A DNA stretch of 64,000 nt from Pseudomonas fluorescens. GTDB taxonomy: Bacteria > Pseudomonadota > Gammaproteobacteria > Pseudomonadales > Pseudomonadaceae. The position numbers and the translations under genes were made by a program. The notes beneath the pieces are model-generated. The model saw only the letters and a program-made list of their open reading frames with translations. It was not told the DNA's origin and searched no databases. This document shows positions 19,656 to 29,703 of this stretch, piece by piece; the first letter of the stretch is position 1; every line of letters starts with the position of its first letter. The stretch is taken from NCBI RefSeq assembly GCF_902497995.1, contig NZ_CABVII010000005.1, positions 244,751 through 308,750 of the forward strand. Direction: 5' to 3'.

Positions 19656-19749
19656 CCTTCGCGAGCAAGCCCGCTCCCACATTGATCCTCATTGAACACA
19701 GCATTAGTGAACGACAGAGATCCCGGTGGGAGCGGGCTTGCTCGCGAAG
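19656..19749. repeat. REP pair (outward)
   Basis: CCTTCGCGAGCAAGCCCGCT and its complement flank about 45 bases downstream of the oxidoreductase gene. Confidence 0.9.
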
Positions 19750-19859
19750 AACGATGACGCGGTCTAAGGGGCAATTGCGCCTTTAGATTTGCTCAATCGC
19801 AAGGCACTTCTATATTGAGGGGGTGCTCTGACTTTCCTGTGTCCTGGCGAGTGCGGCCT

Positions 19860-20456
19860 ATGGCTACTACTGACCACCTGATCATCTGCGAGCACTGCGA
19901 CTGCGTGTATGAAAAAGTCACGCTCGCCAAACATCAGAAAACCCTGTGTACGCGCTGTGGCGGCGTGCTTGAGCGCTATAACGGTCTTTCGGTGGAACAG
20001 CGCCTGGCATTGACCTTCACGGCGGCTGTGTTGTGGACTTTCGCCAATTTCTATCCGGTCATGAGCATCAGCCTCAAAGGCCTGAAAAACAGCGCAACGC
20101 TCTGGGATTCGGTGCTGGCCCTCAGTCACGGGCCGATCACCTTCATTGCCCTGGTGGCGGCGATTGCGATGATCATCGCACCGGTGTTCCAACTGTTGTT
20201 GCTGATCTGGGTCCTGAGTTACGCCCTCGCGAACCAGCGCTCGCCCGGCTTCAGGTTCTGCATGCGCTGGCTGGAAACCCTGAGGCCCTGGAGCATGCTG
20301 GAAGTCTGTCTGCTGGGGGCCATGGTCGCGGTGTTCAAGCTCGCCGGCTTGCTCGATGTGTTGCCCGGTATCGGTCTGTTCGCCCTGGCGGTGCTCAGTT
20401 TGATGATGATCCGCATTGCCGGACGCGATATCCGCGAACTGTGGGACACCTTATGA
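19860..20456 (+). CDS. PqiA-like membrane protein, first half
   Basis: A 198-residue inner-membrane protein with an N-terminal zinc-ribbon-like CEHCDCVYEK...CTRCGG (about 9-40) and four hydrophobic helices (about 55-75, 100-125, 145-170, 170-188). It matches one half of E. coli PqiA/LetA, which is a two-half protein of about 420 residues. The other half is the next gene, overlapping by 4 bases. PqiA partners an MCE protein in lipid movement between membranes. I choose ATG 19860; 15 more codons upstream are open but lack support. Confidence 0.9.
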   Translation: MATTDHLIICEHCDCVYEKVTLAKHQKTLCTRCGGVLERYNGLSVEQRLALTFTAAVLWTFANFYPVMSISLKGLKNSATLWDSVLALSHGPITFIALVAAIAMIIAPVFQLLLLIWVLSYALANQRSPGFRFCMRWLETLRPWSMLEVCLLGAMVAVFKLAGLLDVLPGIGLFALAVLSLMMIRIAGRDIRELWDTL

Positions 20457-21118
20457 CGACGCCACCGCTCGCCAGCGAACTCAATCTGTGCCTGTGCCAC
20501 AGCTGCGGCCTGGCCTGTGACATCACCCATGACCCCCATGAATGCGAACGCTGCGGCGCACCGCTGCACCGGCGCAAGACCGACTCGCTGGCCCGGACCT
20601 GGGCTTTTCTGCTGGCGTCGCTGATATTTTATGTGCCGGCCAACCTGCTGCCGGTGATGAACACCACCATGCTCGGCTCCGGTTCCGAAAGCACCATCAT
20701 GGGCGGTGTGCTGGAGTTCTGGCAGCACGGCGCCTGGGACATCGCCCTGATTATCTTCATCGCCAGCATCGCGGTGCCAGGCATCAAGTTCGTCGCCCTG
20801 ACGATGCTGCTGGTGACTGCCCAGCGCGGGAGTTCATGGGCGCGCAAGGAACGCTCGAAGCTTTACCGATTCGTCGAACTCATCGGTTACTGGTCGATGC
20901 TCGACGTGATTGTCGTCGCCCTGGTAGCGGCGCTGGTGAAGTTCCAGGCCCTGGGCGATATCGAACCGCGCCCGGGCATCTTGTTCTTTGGCCTGGTGGT
21001 GGTGTTCACCATGCTGTCGGCGATGAGTTTCGACCCGCGCCTGATCTGGGATCAGCGCGATGATGCACGCAATAACCCGCCCAACGAGGAGGTCATGGAT
21101 GAAGTCGCAAGCCACTGA
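20453..21118 (+). CDS. PqiA-like membrane protein, second half
   Basis: A 221-residue PqiA-family protein with a zinc ribbon CHSCGLACD...CERCGAPLH (about 14-40), the FYVPANLLPVMN motif near 60 and three to four membrane helices. Together with the previous gene it equals a full-length PqiA. The start overlaps the upstream stop and its end overlaps the MCE gene by 20 bases, so the operon is compact. Confidence 0.92.
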   Translation: MTTPPLASELNLCLCHSCGLACDITHDPHECERCGAPLHRRKTDSLARTWAFLLASLIFYVPANLLPVMNTTMLGSGSESTIMGGVLEFWQHGAWDIALIIFIASIAVPGIKFVALTMLLVTAQRGSSWARKERSKLYRFVELIGYWSMLDVIVVALVAALVKFQALGDIEPRPGILFFGLVVVFTMLSAMSFDPRLIWDQRDDARNNPPNEEVMDEVASH

Positions 21119-22754
21119 CGGGCCGCAAGCCCCCGGCCCGGCCCCGGTCAAGACCCGCCGTTTCAGCATTTCGCTGGTATGGATCGTGCCGATCGTCGCC
21201 GTACTGGTGGGGATTTCGCTGGTGGTGCACAGCCTCATGCAGGAGGGGCCGACCATCACCATTACCTTCAAGACCGGCAGCGGCCTGACGGCCAACAAGA
21301 CCGAGGTCAAATACCGCAATGTGGTGATCGGGCATGTCTCGGACGTGGAACTGAGCGACGACCAGAAGAGTGTCAACGCCACCGTCAAACTGTCCAAGCA
21401 GGCAGAAAGTTTCACCCGCCAGGACTCGCAATTCTGGGTGGTGCGCCCGCGTATCGGTGCCGGCGGGGTTTCGGGTATCGATACCTTGCTGTCCGGGGAC
21501 TACATCGGCGCCGATATCGGCCAGTCCAACACCCGTGCGAAGAACTTCACCGGGCTGGAAAACCCGCCGCCCATCACCTATGGCGAACCGGGCAAGCGCT
21601 TCACGCTCAATACCCAGGACCTCGGTTCGCTGGACATCGGCTCGCCGGTCTACTACCGCAAGATTCCGGTCGGACAGGTGGTGGCCTATGCCCTGGACGC
21701 CGACGGCAAAGGGGTGAACATCGAAGTGTTTATCCATGAGCCCAACGATGCCTACGTCACCGAGAACACAAGGTTCTGGAACGCCAGCGGCATCGACGTG
21801 AACGTTGGCGCCAACGGCTTTGCGGTCAAGACCGAGTCGCTGTCATCCATCCTGGTGGGCGGCATTGCCTTCCGCGCCCCGGAATACAGCCCCGACGATC
21901 AACCGGCCAGCGAGGATCAAGCCTTCGACCTGTTCGAAGATCAGCAAACCGCCCTCGCCCCGCCCCACGGCAAGGGGCAATACCTGAGCTTGCGTTTCGA
22001 CCAGGCGCTACGTGGGCTCAGGGTCGGGGCACCGGTGGAATTCCTCGGCATCGAATTCGGCAGAGTGGTGTCGATCAACCTTGATTACGACGCGACAAAG
22101 CGCAGTTTCCCGGTCAATGTCGGCATTGTCATCTACCCGCAACGCCTCGGTACGGCTCACGTCAAAATGCTCAAGGCCTTGAATCATGATCCCAATGACG
22201 AAGCGGCGGGCGTGCGGCTGATAGGCAGCTTCATCGAAAACGGGCTGCGGGCCCAGGCCCGTAGCGGCAATCTGTTGACCGGCCAGCTGTACATCGCCCT
22301 CGATTTTTACCCCAAGGCGGAGAAAGTGGCGTTCGATCCAACCGCCCGTCCCGTCTCTATACCCACCATTCCTGGCAGCCTCGAACAGTTGCAGGAAAAA
22401 CTGGAGGGCATGGTCAACAAGATCAACCAACTGCCGATCGAGCGCATCGCCGGCAACCTCGACAGTAACCTGGTCGAGCTGCGCAAAGGCCTGGTCCAAT
22501 TCAATGCCAAGACCCTGCCCGGCGTGCAGACCACCCTGGCGGACGTCAGCAAGACCCTGCAATCGGCCAGCTCGACCCTGGCCGAAGACTCACCGCAACG
22601 GGAACAGCTGAGCCAGACCCTGGACGAACTCGGACGCATGTCACGCTCCTTGCGCGAGCTTTCGGATTACCTGGGACGGCATCCGGAGTCACTGATTCGC
22701 GGTCGCCCCAACAATGCCGCGCCGCTGGATTTGCAAGCGCCACCGCGCAACTGA
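21099..22754 (+). CDS. pqiB: MCE-domain lipid transport protein (PqiB-like)
   Basis: A 551-residue protein with one N-terminal membrane helix (LVWIVPIVAVLVGISLVVHS, about 23-42) followed by three MCE domains (starting about 45, 160 and 285) and a long helical tail to 520. PqiB in E. coli forms a hexameric tube that spans the periplasm and carries lipids. ATG 21099 has GAGGAGG 6 bases upstream, so the longer open frame is rejected. It follows the PqiA halves and precedes the PqiC-like lipoprotein. Confidence 0.93.
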   Translation: MKSQATDGPQAPGPAPVKTRRFSISLVWIVPIVAVLVGISLVVHSLMQEGPTITITFKTGSGLTANKTEVKYRNVVIGHVSDVELSDDQKSVNATVKLSKQAESFTRQDSQFWVVRPRIGAGGVSGIDTLLSGDYIGADIGQSNTRAKNFTGLENPPPITYGEPGKRFTLNTQDLGSLDIGSPVYYRKIPVGQVVAYALDADGKGVNIEVFIHEPNDAYVTENTRFWNASGIDVNVGANGFAVKTESLSSILVGGIAFRAPEYSPDDQPASEDQAFDLFEDQQTALAPPHGKGQYLSLRFDQALRGLRVGAPVEFLGIEFGRVVSINLDYDATKRSFPVNVGIVIYPQRLGTAHVKMLKALNHDPNDEAAGVRLIGSFIENGLRAQARSGNLLTGQLYIALDFYPKAEKVAFDPTARPVSIPTIPGSLEQLQEKLEGMVNKINQLPIERIAGNLDSNLVELRKGLVQFNAKTLPGVQTTLADVSKTLQSASSTLAEDSPQREQLSQTLDELGRMSRSLRELSDYLGRHPESLIRGRPNNAAPLDLQAPPRN

Positions 22755-22770
22755 CTACAGGAGCAATACC

Positions 22771-23331
22771 ATGGCTTTTGCGCTGAAGATAACCTTGGTC
22801 ACTGTGCTGTTGATGCTCACTGCTTGCCGCAGTGATCCGATTCAATTTCACACCCTGGTCCCGACCCAGTTGGGCAGCCATGGGAAGTCCGCTGTTGCGG
22901 AGATCCAGATCGAAGCGATCAGCGTACCGCCCCAGGTCGATCGTCCGCAGATCGTCATCCGCCAGGGCAACAGTGGCCTGGCGATTCTGGAAACCCAGTG
23001 GTGGGCCGCGAGCCTGGTGGACGAGTTGAGCAGCGCGTTGAAGGATCAACTGGTCAACAGCAATGCTCAACGCAGGATGTCAGTGCGGCTCGACGTGCAG
23101 CGCTTTGACTCGATTCCCGGCCAGTACGGCCTGATCGACGTCAAATGGCGCCTGCGCAATCTGGGCGAAAGCGATAACACCCTGGTCACGTGCCGCAGCA
23201 TCTTGCAAACGCCTTCGGGACCGAATATCGATGATCTGGTGGCGGCCCAGCAGAACAACGTCAAACGCCTGGCCGCGCTAATCACCCAGGCAGCGAATGG
23301 AACACAAAGAGGTTGCCCGTCAGCCCAGTGA
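22771..23331 (+). CDS. pqiC: PqiC-like outer-membrane lipoprotein
   Basis: A 186-residue lipoprotein with signal and lipobox LLMLTAC (cysteine at about 19), then the ABC-type auxiliary lipoprotein pattern (FHTLVPTQLG, VDRPQIVIRQG, WWAASLVDELSSALKDQL). PqiC anchors the PqiB tube at the outer membrane. AGGAG lies 9 bases before the ATG. It is the last gene of the operon. Confidence 0.9.
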   Translation: MAFALKITLVTVLLMLTACRSDPIQFHTLVPTQLGSHGKSAVAEIQIEAISVPPQVDRPQIVIRQGNSGLAILETQWWAASLVDELSSALKDQLVNSNAQRRMSVRLDVQRFDSIPGQYGLIDVKWRLRNLGESDNTLVTCRSILQTPSGPNIDDLVAAQQNNVKRLAALITQAANGTQRGCPSAQ

Positions 23332-23379
23332 CTTGACGATTTTTCTCATTCTGCGCATTACATTTGCCAGGCTTAACCT

Positions 23380-23398
23380 GCAAATGATTCGTATTGGC
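23380..23398 (+). promoter_or_regulatory. Candidate Fur box
   Basis: GCAAATGATTCGTATTGGC resembles the Fur consensus (GATAATGATAATCATTATC), with a clear AAATGAT half. It lies 70 bases before the ferric-binding protein gene, where an iron-responsive operator is expected. Confidence 0.6.
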
Positions 23399-23468
23399 CT
23401 ACAATAATTGACGACCACCCCGGTCAAGTCTGCGTGCACGATTCTAAAAGAACAGGAGCGGCCCCAGC

Positions 23469-24482
23469 ATGATCCCCCCTATCCCGTCTTATCTTAAATA
23501 CGCAGTGCTGACGGCCGCGCTGTTGAGCGCCGGTCACGGGTATGCCGCTGATACCGAGGGCATCGTGGTCTACAACGCCCAGCACGAAAGCCTGACCAAA
23601 GCCTGGATTGAAGGTTTTACCAAGGACACCGGGATCAAGGTTACCCTGCGCAATGGTGACGACACCGAGATGGGCAACCAGATCGTGCAGGAAGGCGCAG
23701 CTTCCCCGGCGGATGTATTCCTGACCGAGAACTCCCCGGCCATGGTGCTGGTCGACAACGCCGGGCTGTTTGCGCCGGTGGCCCCGGCCACTCTTGAACA
23801 GGTCGACGCGACCTACCGTCCGGCCCATGGCAAATGGGTGGGCATTGCCGCGCGCTCCACGGTATTCGTCTACAACCCGGGCAAACTGCCCGAAGCCGAG
23901 CTGCCCAAGTCGCTGATGGACCTAGCCGGCCCGAACTGGAAAGGCCGCTGGGGCGCGTCGCCCGCCGGCGCCGACTTCCAGGCGATCGTCGCCGCCGTGT
24001 TGGCCCTCAAGGGAGAAGCCGCGACCCTGGAGTGGTTGAAAGGGATGAAAAACAACTTCACCGCGTACCGGGGCAACAGCGCCGTACTCAAGGCGGTCAA
24101 TGCCGGCCAGATCGATAGCGGCGTGATCTACCACTATTACCGCTTCGGCGATCAGGCCAAGACCGGTGAAAACAGCAAGAACACCGCCCTGCACTACTTC
24201 AAGCACCAGGATCCCGGTGCCTTTGTCAGCCTTTCCGGTGGCGGCGTCCTGGCTTCCAGCAAACACAAGGATCAGGCCCAGGCGTTTGTGAAATGGGTGA
24301 CCGGCAAAGACGGCCAGGCCATCCTCAAGACCGGTAACTCGTTCGAATACGCGGTGGGCAAAAACGCCGAATCCAACCCTGAACTGGTGCCTTTGCAGCA
24401 GCTTGACGCGCCGAAAGTCGACGCTTCAACACTCGACAGTAAAAAAGCCGTGGAGCTGATGACTCAGGCCGGACTGCTCTGA
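23469..24482 (+). CDS. Ferric iron-binding periplasmic protein (FbpA-like)
   Basis: A 337-residue binding protein with a signal peptide ending GYAAD near residue 28. The mature opening GIVVYNAQHESLTKAWIEGF and the adjacent tyrosines Y223-Y224 (GVIYHYYRFG) are the iron-ligand pattern of FbpA/HitA. Genes for a permease and an ATPase follow at once. A candidate Fur box upstream suggests induction by iron starvation. Confidence 0.92.
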   Translation: MIPPIPSYLKYAVLTAALLSAGHGYAADTEGIVVYNAQHESLTKAWIEGFTKDTGIKVTLRNGDDTEMGNQIVQEGAASPADVFLTENSPAMVLVDNAGLFAPVAPATLEQVDATYRPAHGKWVGIAARSTVFVYNPGKLPEAELPKSLMDLAGPNWKGRWGASPAGADFQAIVAAVLALKGEAATLEWLKGMKNNFTAYRGNSAVLKAVNAGQIDSGVIYHYYRFGDQAKTGENSKNTALHYFKHQDPGAFVSLSGGGVLASSKHKDQAQAFVKWVTGKDGQAILKTGNSFEYAVGKNAESNPELVPLQQLDAPKVDASTLDSKKAVELMTQAGLL

Positions 24483-24485
24483 TTG

Positions 24486-26084
24486 ATGCCTGAAACGCTA
24501 CCGGCGGATGTCGCTGAGGCGATCCCGCCCAACTTGCGCCGACGCTCCCGCGGCCTCTTTGCGGGCCGCGGCGGTGCGTGGGTGATCGGTTTGTCGGTGC
24601 TGGTGTCGCTGCTGGCACTGCTGCCGATCGCTTTCGTCATCGGCGTGTCCTTCGAGACCGGCTGGGCGAGCCTGGTGCCGCTGATTTTCCGGCCACGGGT
24701 CGGCGAGTTATTGATCAACACCCTGTTGCTGGTGGTGATCACGATTCCCTTGTGTGTGCTGCTCGGGGTGGCCCTGGCCTGGCTCACCGAGCGTACCGAT
24801 ATGCCGGGGCGACGCTGGTGGTCGTTGTTGGCCACGGCACCGCTGGCAGTCCCCGCCTTCGTCCACAGCTATGCCTGGGTCAGCCTGGTGCCACCGATTC
24901 ATGGGCTGTTTGCTGCAGTTCTGGTTTCAGTCATCGCCTACTTCCCGTTCCTGTACCTGCCAATTGCCGCATCCCTGCGGCGGATCGACCCGACCATCGA
25001 AGATGTCGCCGAGTCACTGGGGCTCAAGCCCTGGGCGGTATTTTTCCGGGTGGTGCTGCCGCAATTGCGCCTGGCCATCTGCGGCGGTGCCTTGCTGGTG
25101 GGCCTGCATTTGCTGGCCGAATATGGCCTGTACGCGATGATCCGCTTCGACACCTTTACCACGGCGATCTTCGATCAGTTCAAGTCAACCTTCAACGGCC
25201 CCGCCGCCCACATGCTGGCCGGGGTGCTCGCCTTGTGTTGCCTGGCGATGCTGACCGTCGAATCCGCCGCCCGGGGCCATGCACGCTATGCCCGCGTCGG
25301 GTCGGGCAGCGCCCGCGAACAGCGGATCGTGCGCCTGTCTACCGGGCCAACCGTACTGGCGCTGGCCTTGCAGATCCTGACCTGCGCACTGGCGCTGGGT
25401 GTGCCGTTGATCACCTTGGGTAAATGGTTGATCGCTGGCGGCACGCAAGTCTGGCAATTGTCCGAACTGCTGCCGGCGCTGGAACAGACCGTGCTGTTGG
25501 GCATCAGCGGGGCGATATTGACCACCTTGGCGGCCATTCCGATTGCCTGGCTGTCGATTCGCTCGCCCGGGCGACTGCAGCGGGTGCTGGAAAGCTGTAA
25601 CTACATCACCAGCTCGTTGCCGGGGATTGTCGTGGCCCTGGCCCTGGTGACCATCACGATTCATTTCGCCCGGCCGATTTACCAGACCACGATCACGGTG
25701 CTGCTGGCTTATCTGCTGATGTTCTTGCCCCGGGCGCTGGTGAGTTTGCGCGCGGGGATTGCCCAGGCACCGATCGAGTTGGAAAACATGGCCCGCAGCC
25801 TAGGACGCTCGCCCGCCCGGGCGCTGTGGCTGATCACCTTGCGTCTGGCCGCTCCGGGCGTTGCCGCGGGGGCCGCGCTGGTGTTTCTGGCGATTACCAA
25901 TGAACTGACGGCCACCCTGCTGCTCGCGCCGAACGGTACGCGCACCCTGGCGACCGGGTTCTGGGCGTTGACCAGCGAAATCGATTATGCCGCCGCAGCG
26001 CCCTATGCCCTGCTGATGATCGTCCTGTCGCTGCCGTTGACCGCGATTCTTTACCATCAATCCAAACGGACGGCAGGCCGATGA
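24486..26084 (+). CDS. Ferric ABC transporter permease (FbpB-like)
   Basis: A 532-residue fused permease with two 6-helix halves, each with an EAA loop ([20 protein letters not shown] near 180 and [20 protein letters not shown] near 430). This double layout is typical of FbpB/HitB. ATG 24486 follows the previous stop by 3 bases; a TTG one codon earlier is less likely. Confidence 0.93.
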   Translation: MPETLPADVAEAIPPNLRRRSRGLFAGRGGAWVIGLSVLVSLLALLPIAFVIGVSFETGWASLVPLIFRPRVGELLINTLLLVVITIPLCVLLGVALAWLTERTDMPGRRWWSLLATAPLAVPAFVHSYAWVSLVPPIHGLFAAVLVSVIAYFPFLYLPIAASLRRIDPTIEDVAESLGLKPWAVFFRVVLPQLRLAICGGALLVGLHLLAEYGLYAMIRFDTFTTAIFDQFKSTFNGPAAHMLAGVLALCCLAMLTVESAARGHARYARVGSGSAREQRIVRLSTGPTVLALALQILTCALALGVPLITLGKWLIAGGTQVWQLSELLPALEQTVLLGISGAILTTLAAIPIAWLSIRSPGRLQRVLESCNYITSSLPGIVVALALVTITIHFARPIYQTTITVLLAYLLMFLPRALVSLRAGIAQAPIELENMARSLGRSPARALWLITLRLAAPGVAAGAALVFLAITNELTATLLLAPNGTRTLATGFWALTSEIDYAAAAPYALLMIVLSLPLTAILYHQSKRTAGR

Positions 26085-27145
26085 ACACGCTCGAACTGCA
26101 CTCGATCTGCAAGTCCTACGGTGCCCAGACCGCCCTGGAAAACCTCAGCCTGTCGGTGCCCGCCGGCAGTCGCACGGTGATTGTCGGCCCTTCGGGCTCG
26201 GGCAAGACCACCTTGCTGCGCATGATCGCCGGCTTCGAATTCCCGGATTCAGGCCGCCTTCTACTCAATGGTCTGACGCTGGTCGACAACACCCATGAGG
26301 TGCCGGCCCACCAACGATTGATTGGCTATGTTCCCCAGGATGGAGCCCTGTTCCCGCACATGACCGTCGCCGCCAACATCGGCTTCGGGCTGTCGACCAG
26401 GGGCCTTGAAAAACAGCAGCGTATCGCCGAACTGATGGACAGCGTGGCGCTGGACGCCAGCATGGCCAAGCGTTGGCCCCATGAACTATCCGGCGGCCAG
26501 CAGCAACGTGTGGCCCTGGCGCGCGCCCTGGCCCAGCAGCCGCGCCTGATGCTGCTGGACGAACCGTTTTCGGCACTGGATACCGGCTTGCGCGCCGCCA
26601 TGCGCAAATTGGTCGCACGGCTGCTGGCCGATGCCGGCGTCACCACCATTCTGGTCACCCATGACCAGAGTGAAGCGTTGTCGTTTGCCGATCAGCTGGC
26701 GGTGATGCGTCAGGGCCGACTGGTGCAGTCAGGCCATCCGCTGGACCTGTACCGCTATCCCGACGATGAACAAACCGCCCTGTTTCTCGGCGATGCGGTG
26801 GTCATGCCGGCACGGATCGAAGCGGGCTGGGCCCATTGCGACCTGGGGCGGATACCGGTCAACAATCACAGGAACAACAAATGCGCGCAGATCATGCTGC
26901 GGCCCGAGCAATTGCACCTGGTCAGCATCCAGCCGAATCCGACAAAGGCCGTCGGCTGCCGTGCAGTGGTGACCGAGCGCGATTTCAGCGGCAATACCTG
27001 CACCTTGACGGTGGAGTTGCAGTCGCACAATTGCGCGCAACAGCCAGGCCGATCCTTGATGGTGCGCAGTTCGGGGTTGTATGCGCCACCCATGGGTAGC
27101 GCCGTTCAGGTCTCGATGATCGGCCACGCCCACGTTCTGAGCTAA
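26081..27145 (+). CDS. Ferric ABC transporter ATP-binding protein (FbpC-like)
   Basis: A 354-residue ATPase with Walker [10 protein letters not shown] (about 37), the signature [15 protein letters not shown] (about 138) and Walker [13 protein letters not shown] (about 160), plus a C-terminal regulatory domain. Its ATG overlaps the permease stop by 4 bases. It drives uptake by the two genes before it. Confidence 0.93.
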   Translation: MNTLELHSICKSYGAQTALENLSLSVPAGSRTVIVGPSGSGKTTLLRMIAGFEFPDSGRLLLNGLTLVDNTHEVPAHQRLIGYVPQDGALFPHMTVAANIGFGLSTRGLEKQQRIAELMDSVALDASMAKRWPHELSGGQQQRVALARALAQQPRLMLLDEPFSALDTGLRAAMRKLVARLLADAGVTTILVTHDQSEALSFADQLAVMRQGRLVQSGHPLDLYRYPDDEQTALFLGDAVVMPARIEAGWAHCDLGRIPVNNHRNNKCAQIMLRPEQLHLVSIQPNPTKAVGCRAVVTERDFSGNTCTLTVELQSHNCAQQPGRSLMVRSSGLYAPPMGSAVQVSMIGHAHVLS

Positions 27146-27161
27146 GCCTGAACCCCGCTCC

Positions 27162-28178
27162 TCACAGATCGAAGCGGTCAACCGCCCGACGCCGCTCGTT
27201 GTCATCGCGCACATCGTAGTTGGCGGTGGTCTGAATGTTGCTGTGATGCGCCAGCTTCTGGGCGATCGACAAGTCATGCTCTTCGATCACTCGGGTAATG
27301 AACGAGCGCCGAAAGTCATGGGGCATGATCTTTACCCCGACTTGCGCGCCACGCTGGCGGGCAATGTAATAGATCGCGTGCTTGGTGATGCGCTCGCGAG
27401 TGATGTGACTGCCGCGGCGGATGCGATTGAACAGGAATGGATCGTCCTCTTCGCCTTCCTTGAGTTGCGACCGGCGCAGCTCCAGCCAGGCATCCAGTTT
27501 GGCGAAGGCCCAGGCCGGTGCGTACTTGATCAACTGCTTGTTGCCCTTGGCGGTGACCCGCAGGCTGCGTTCGGCGAAATCGACCTGATTCAGGTCCAGG
27601 TTCACCGATTCCGACTTGCGCATCCCCGAACCGTACAGAATCCCGATGATCGCCGCGTCCCGCAGGCCTTGTGGTCGAGGATCGGCGGCGCAGACCTCCA
27701 TCATCTCCTGGATCAGCGAGCGCCTGAGATTGCGTCCCTGGGACAGCCGTGTACCGGATATTCCCTTGACCGAGCGCATTTTCAGCAGGTGCTCCTGACT
27801 GATCAGGCTCATGCGCCACGCTTCGTTCATCACCCCGCGCACGGCGTTGACGTACAGCGAAGAGGTGTTTGGCGCGTAGCCATCCGCGCGCAAGGTGGCC
27901 ACCAGCGCAATGACGTCTTCGGGCTGCAACTCATGCCAGGGAATCTCCTCGACATTCATGTCTTCGAAACCCAGGCGGTCGGCCGCATCCTGCAAGACGT
28001 AGCGCATGGTCAGCTGGCTGGACGGTGCCAGGCGCGCCAGGTACAGGGTCAGCGGATTGATTTTTGGCGTATTGGCCACAACAGCGGGTAAGTCAGTCAA
28101 ACGAAACGGCCTTGAATGAAAAGTCCAGGGGAAAAGCGCAACGATAGGTAAAGAACTGGCGGTTACGCTGCCGGTCAT
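27162..28178 (-). CDS. Orphan tyrosine recombinase, XerC/D-like
   Basis: A site-specific recombinase of about 338 residues with catalytic motifs GSGMRKSE (Arg), KGNKQ (Lys), HDFRRS (His-Arg) and HHSNIQTTANYD (His, then Tyr). I choose ATG 28178; the frame is open 15 codons further to a TTG-like start, and no strong ribosome site marks either. No attachment site, phage gene or partner lies nearby. It sits between the iron transporter and a LysR gene, so its target is unknown. Confidence 0.85.
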   Translation of the reverse strand: MTGSVTASSLPIVALFPWTFHSRPFRLTDLPAVVANTPKINPLTLYLARLAPSSQLTMRYVLQDAADRLGFEDMNVEEIPWHELQPEDVIALVATLRADGYAPNTSSLYVNAVRGVMNEAWRMSLISQEHLLKMRSVKGISGTRLSQGRNLRRSLIQEMMEVCAADPRPQGLRDAAIIGILYGSGMRKSESVNLDLNQVDFAERSLRVTAKGNKQLIKYAPAWAFAKLDAWLELRRSQLKEGEEDDPFLFNRIRRGSHITRERITKHAIYYIARQRGAQVGVKIMPHDFRRSFITRVIEEHDLSIAQKLAHHSNIQTTANYDVRDDNERRRAVDRFDL

Positions 28179-28248
28179 GGTCGGGAAAGTCAATTGGTTT
28201 GCCCGGCTGAGCAGGGACTGCACACGTCATCGCCCAATAACAAATGCG

Positions 28249-28350
28249 CCCCCCTGTAGCAGCTGGCTTGTCGGATCGCCGCACCGCAGCGAAAGCGGCC
28301 TTGGGCCTTGCGTCGCCCATGCAGACGCCTTCGCCGGCAAGCCTGGCTCC
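28249..28350. repeat. REP-variant pair
   Basis: CTGTAGCAGCTGGCTTGTCG at the left and CCTTCGCCGGCAAGCCTGGC at the right are inverted relatives of the Pseudomonas REP, but diverged from the GGAGCGGGCTTG type found elsewhere in this window. Confidence 0.6.
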
Positions 28351-28380
28351 TACGGAGTTGGGCCAAACATTCATGAAAAA

Positions 28381-29346
28381 TCAAGCTGGCACCTTCAAGT
28401 CGACACCCAACGCCTGGGCAAACGCCTTCACCAGCGGACTGCGCACGGTGTTGTGGCGCAGGATCAGGTTGAACGGCGTATCGATGTGGATCAGGTCCGG
28501 ACGCACGGCTCGAAATTGCCCCTGGGCCACCAGCGAGGCAGCGTAATGCTGGGGTAGAAAGCCTACGAAACGCCCGGTCTTGATCAACAACGCCACGGCT
28601 TCGACCTGGGTCGCCGAGGCCGAGAAGCTGTCGAAGTGGGCGAAATTCAGTTTGTCGCGATGAATCGCATAGCGGTGGTTGATGCACTCGTGGTCCTTGA
28701 GCACATTGCTCCCCATTTCCGCCTCCGGCAGGGTGAACAACGGGTGGCCGACAGCGCAGTAGACTTGCGAGCGCTCCTCATACAGCGCGTAATAATCGAA
28801 CTCTTCCCGTCGTTGATAGACCGGGACAATCCCCGCCAGCAATCGCCCCTCTACCACGCCCCTTTCCACCTCGTCCAGTTGAGAGGTCTGAAGTTGGAAT
28901 CTTACTTTGGGCGACGCTTCGTTAATTCGTCTTAGTGCAGCAACTAACGGCGAATGGGCGTCGGAAATCGTATTGTCAATAATCCCCACGCCAAGATCGC
29001 CGACAAGTTCATTTTGCGCTGAACTAAGACGATCACGAAAGTTATCGACCGAGGCAAACAGGTCAATGGATGCCTGATACACCAGGCTGCCTTCTTCGGT
29101 CAGGTGAAAGCCTTCCCGCCCCCGAGTGCACAGGCGCATGCCGATGCGAATTTCAAGGTCGGAGATCTGTTTGCTGATGGCTGCCAGCCCCACATTCAGC
29201 TCGTTCTGGGCCGCACTGAACCCACCGGCCTCAACCACGGCCTTGAACACTTTGAGCAATTTGAAGTCCAGGCCACTGAGGGTCAGCGGTGCCCGATGCG
29301 GCGTTTTTGGCGGCGGGTTTCCGGAATTGGAAAGTGGGGTTTCCAT
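28381..29346 (-). CDS. LysR-family transcriptional regulator
   Basis: A 321-residue regulator with the winged helix-turn-helix at about 30-85 (VEAGGFSAAQNELNVGLAAI, SKQISDLE) and a periplasmic-binding-like effector domain after about 115. It is divergent from the ArgH-like gene and transporter at 29704-33816 and is the natural candidate to control them. An extra 25 N-terminal residues (proline-rich) precede the usual LysR start, so a start further in is possible. Confidence 0.9.
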   Translation of the reverse strand: METPLSNSGNPPPKTPHRAPLTLSGLDFKLLKVFKAVVEAGGFSAAQNELNVGLAAISKQISDLEIRIGMRLCTRGREGFHLTEEGSLVYQASIDLFASVDNFRDRLSSAQNELVGDLGVGIIDNTISDAHSPLVAALRRINEASPKVRFQLQTSQLDEVERGVVEGRLLAGIVPVYQRREEFDYYALYEERSQVYCAVGHPLFTLPEAEMGSNVLKDHECINHRYAIHRDKLNFAHFDSFSASATQVEAVALLIKTGRFVGFLPQHYAASLVAQGQFRAVRPDLIHIDTPFNLILRHNTVRSPLVKAFAQALGVDLKVPA

Positions 29347-29703
29347 AATGCTTATTTACCTCTGGCGCCCTTTTCAACACTCTGTGCACAACAACAAAAA
29401 CATAGCTGGCCAATAATAATGAACACAGAAAACCAGGCTTGGCAACCGCTAAAAAATTTCGCCCATCAGTGCCAACTCACTGATTTCGAACTGTTAAAGC
29501 TGACATTTCGATCAACTCTCGCCACTGCGCAACTGCCCTTATGAAAACTGCTTGGACCGAACCACGCCCCGAATAATTTCCGGCGCGTATTCCCAGCCCG
29601 GCACCCCGATCCGTAGGCGCTGGCTGGTGTAGGAACTGGCTTGCCAGCGAAGCTCTTGGCCACAACACCATTTACCTCCGAGCAACGACGAGGAAAACAA
29701 CAA
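29347..29703. other. Divergent regulatory region
   Basis: A 357-base space between the LysR gene and the ArgH-like gene, AT-rich near 29390-29530, where LysR operators and both promoters should lie. A partial REP-like end (TGTAGGAACTGGCTTGCCAG) sits at about 29625. I saw no other gene. Confidence 0.4.
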
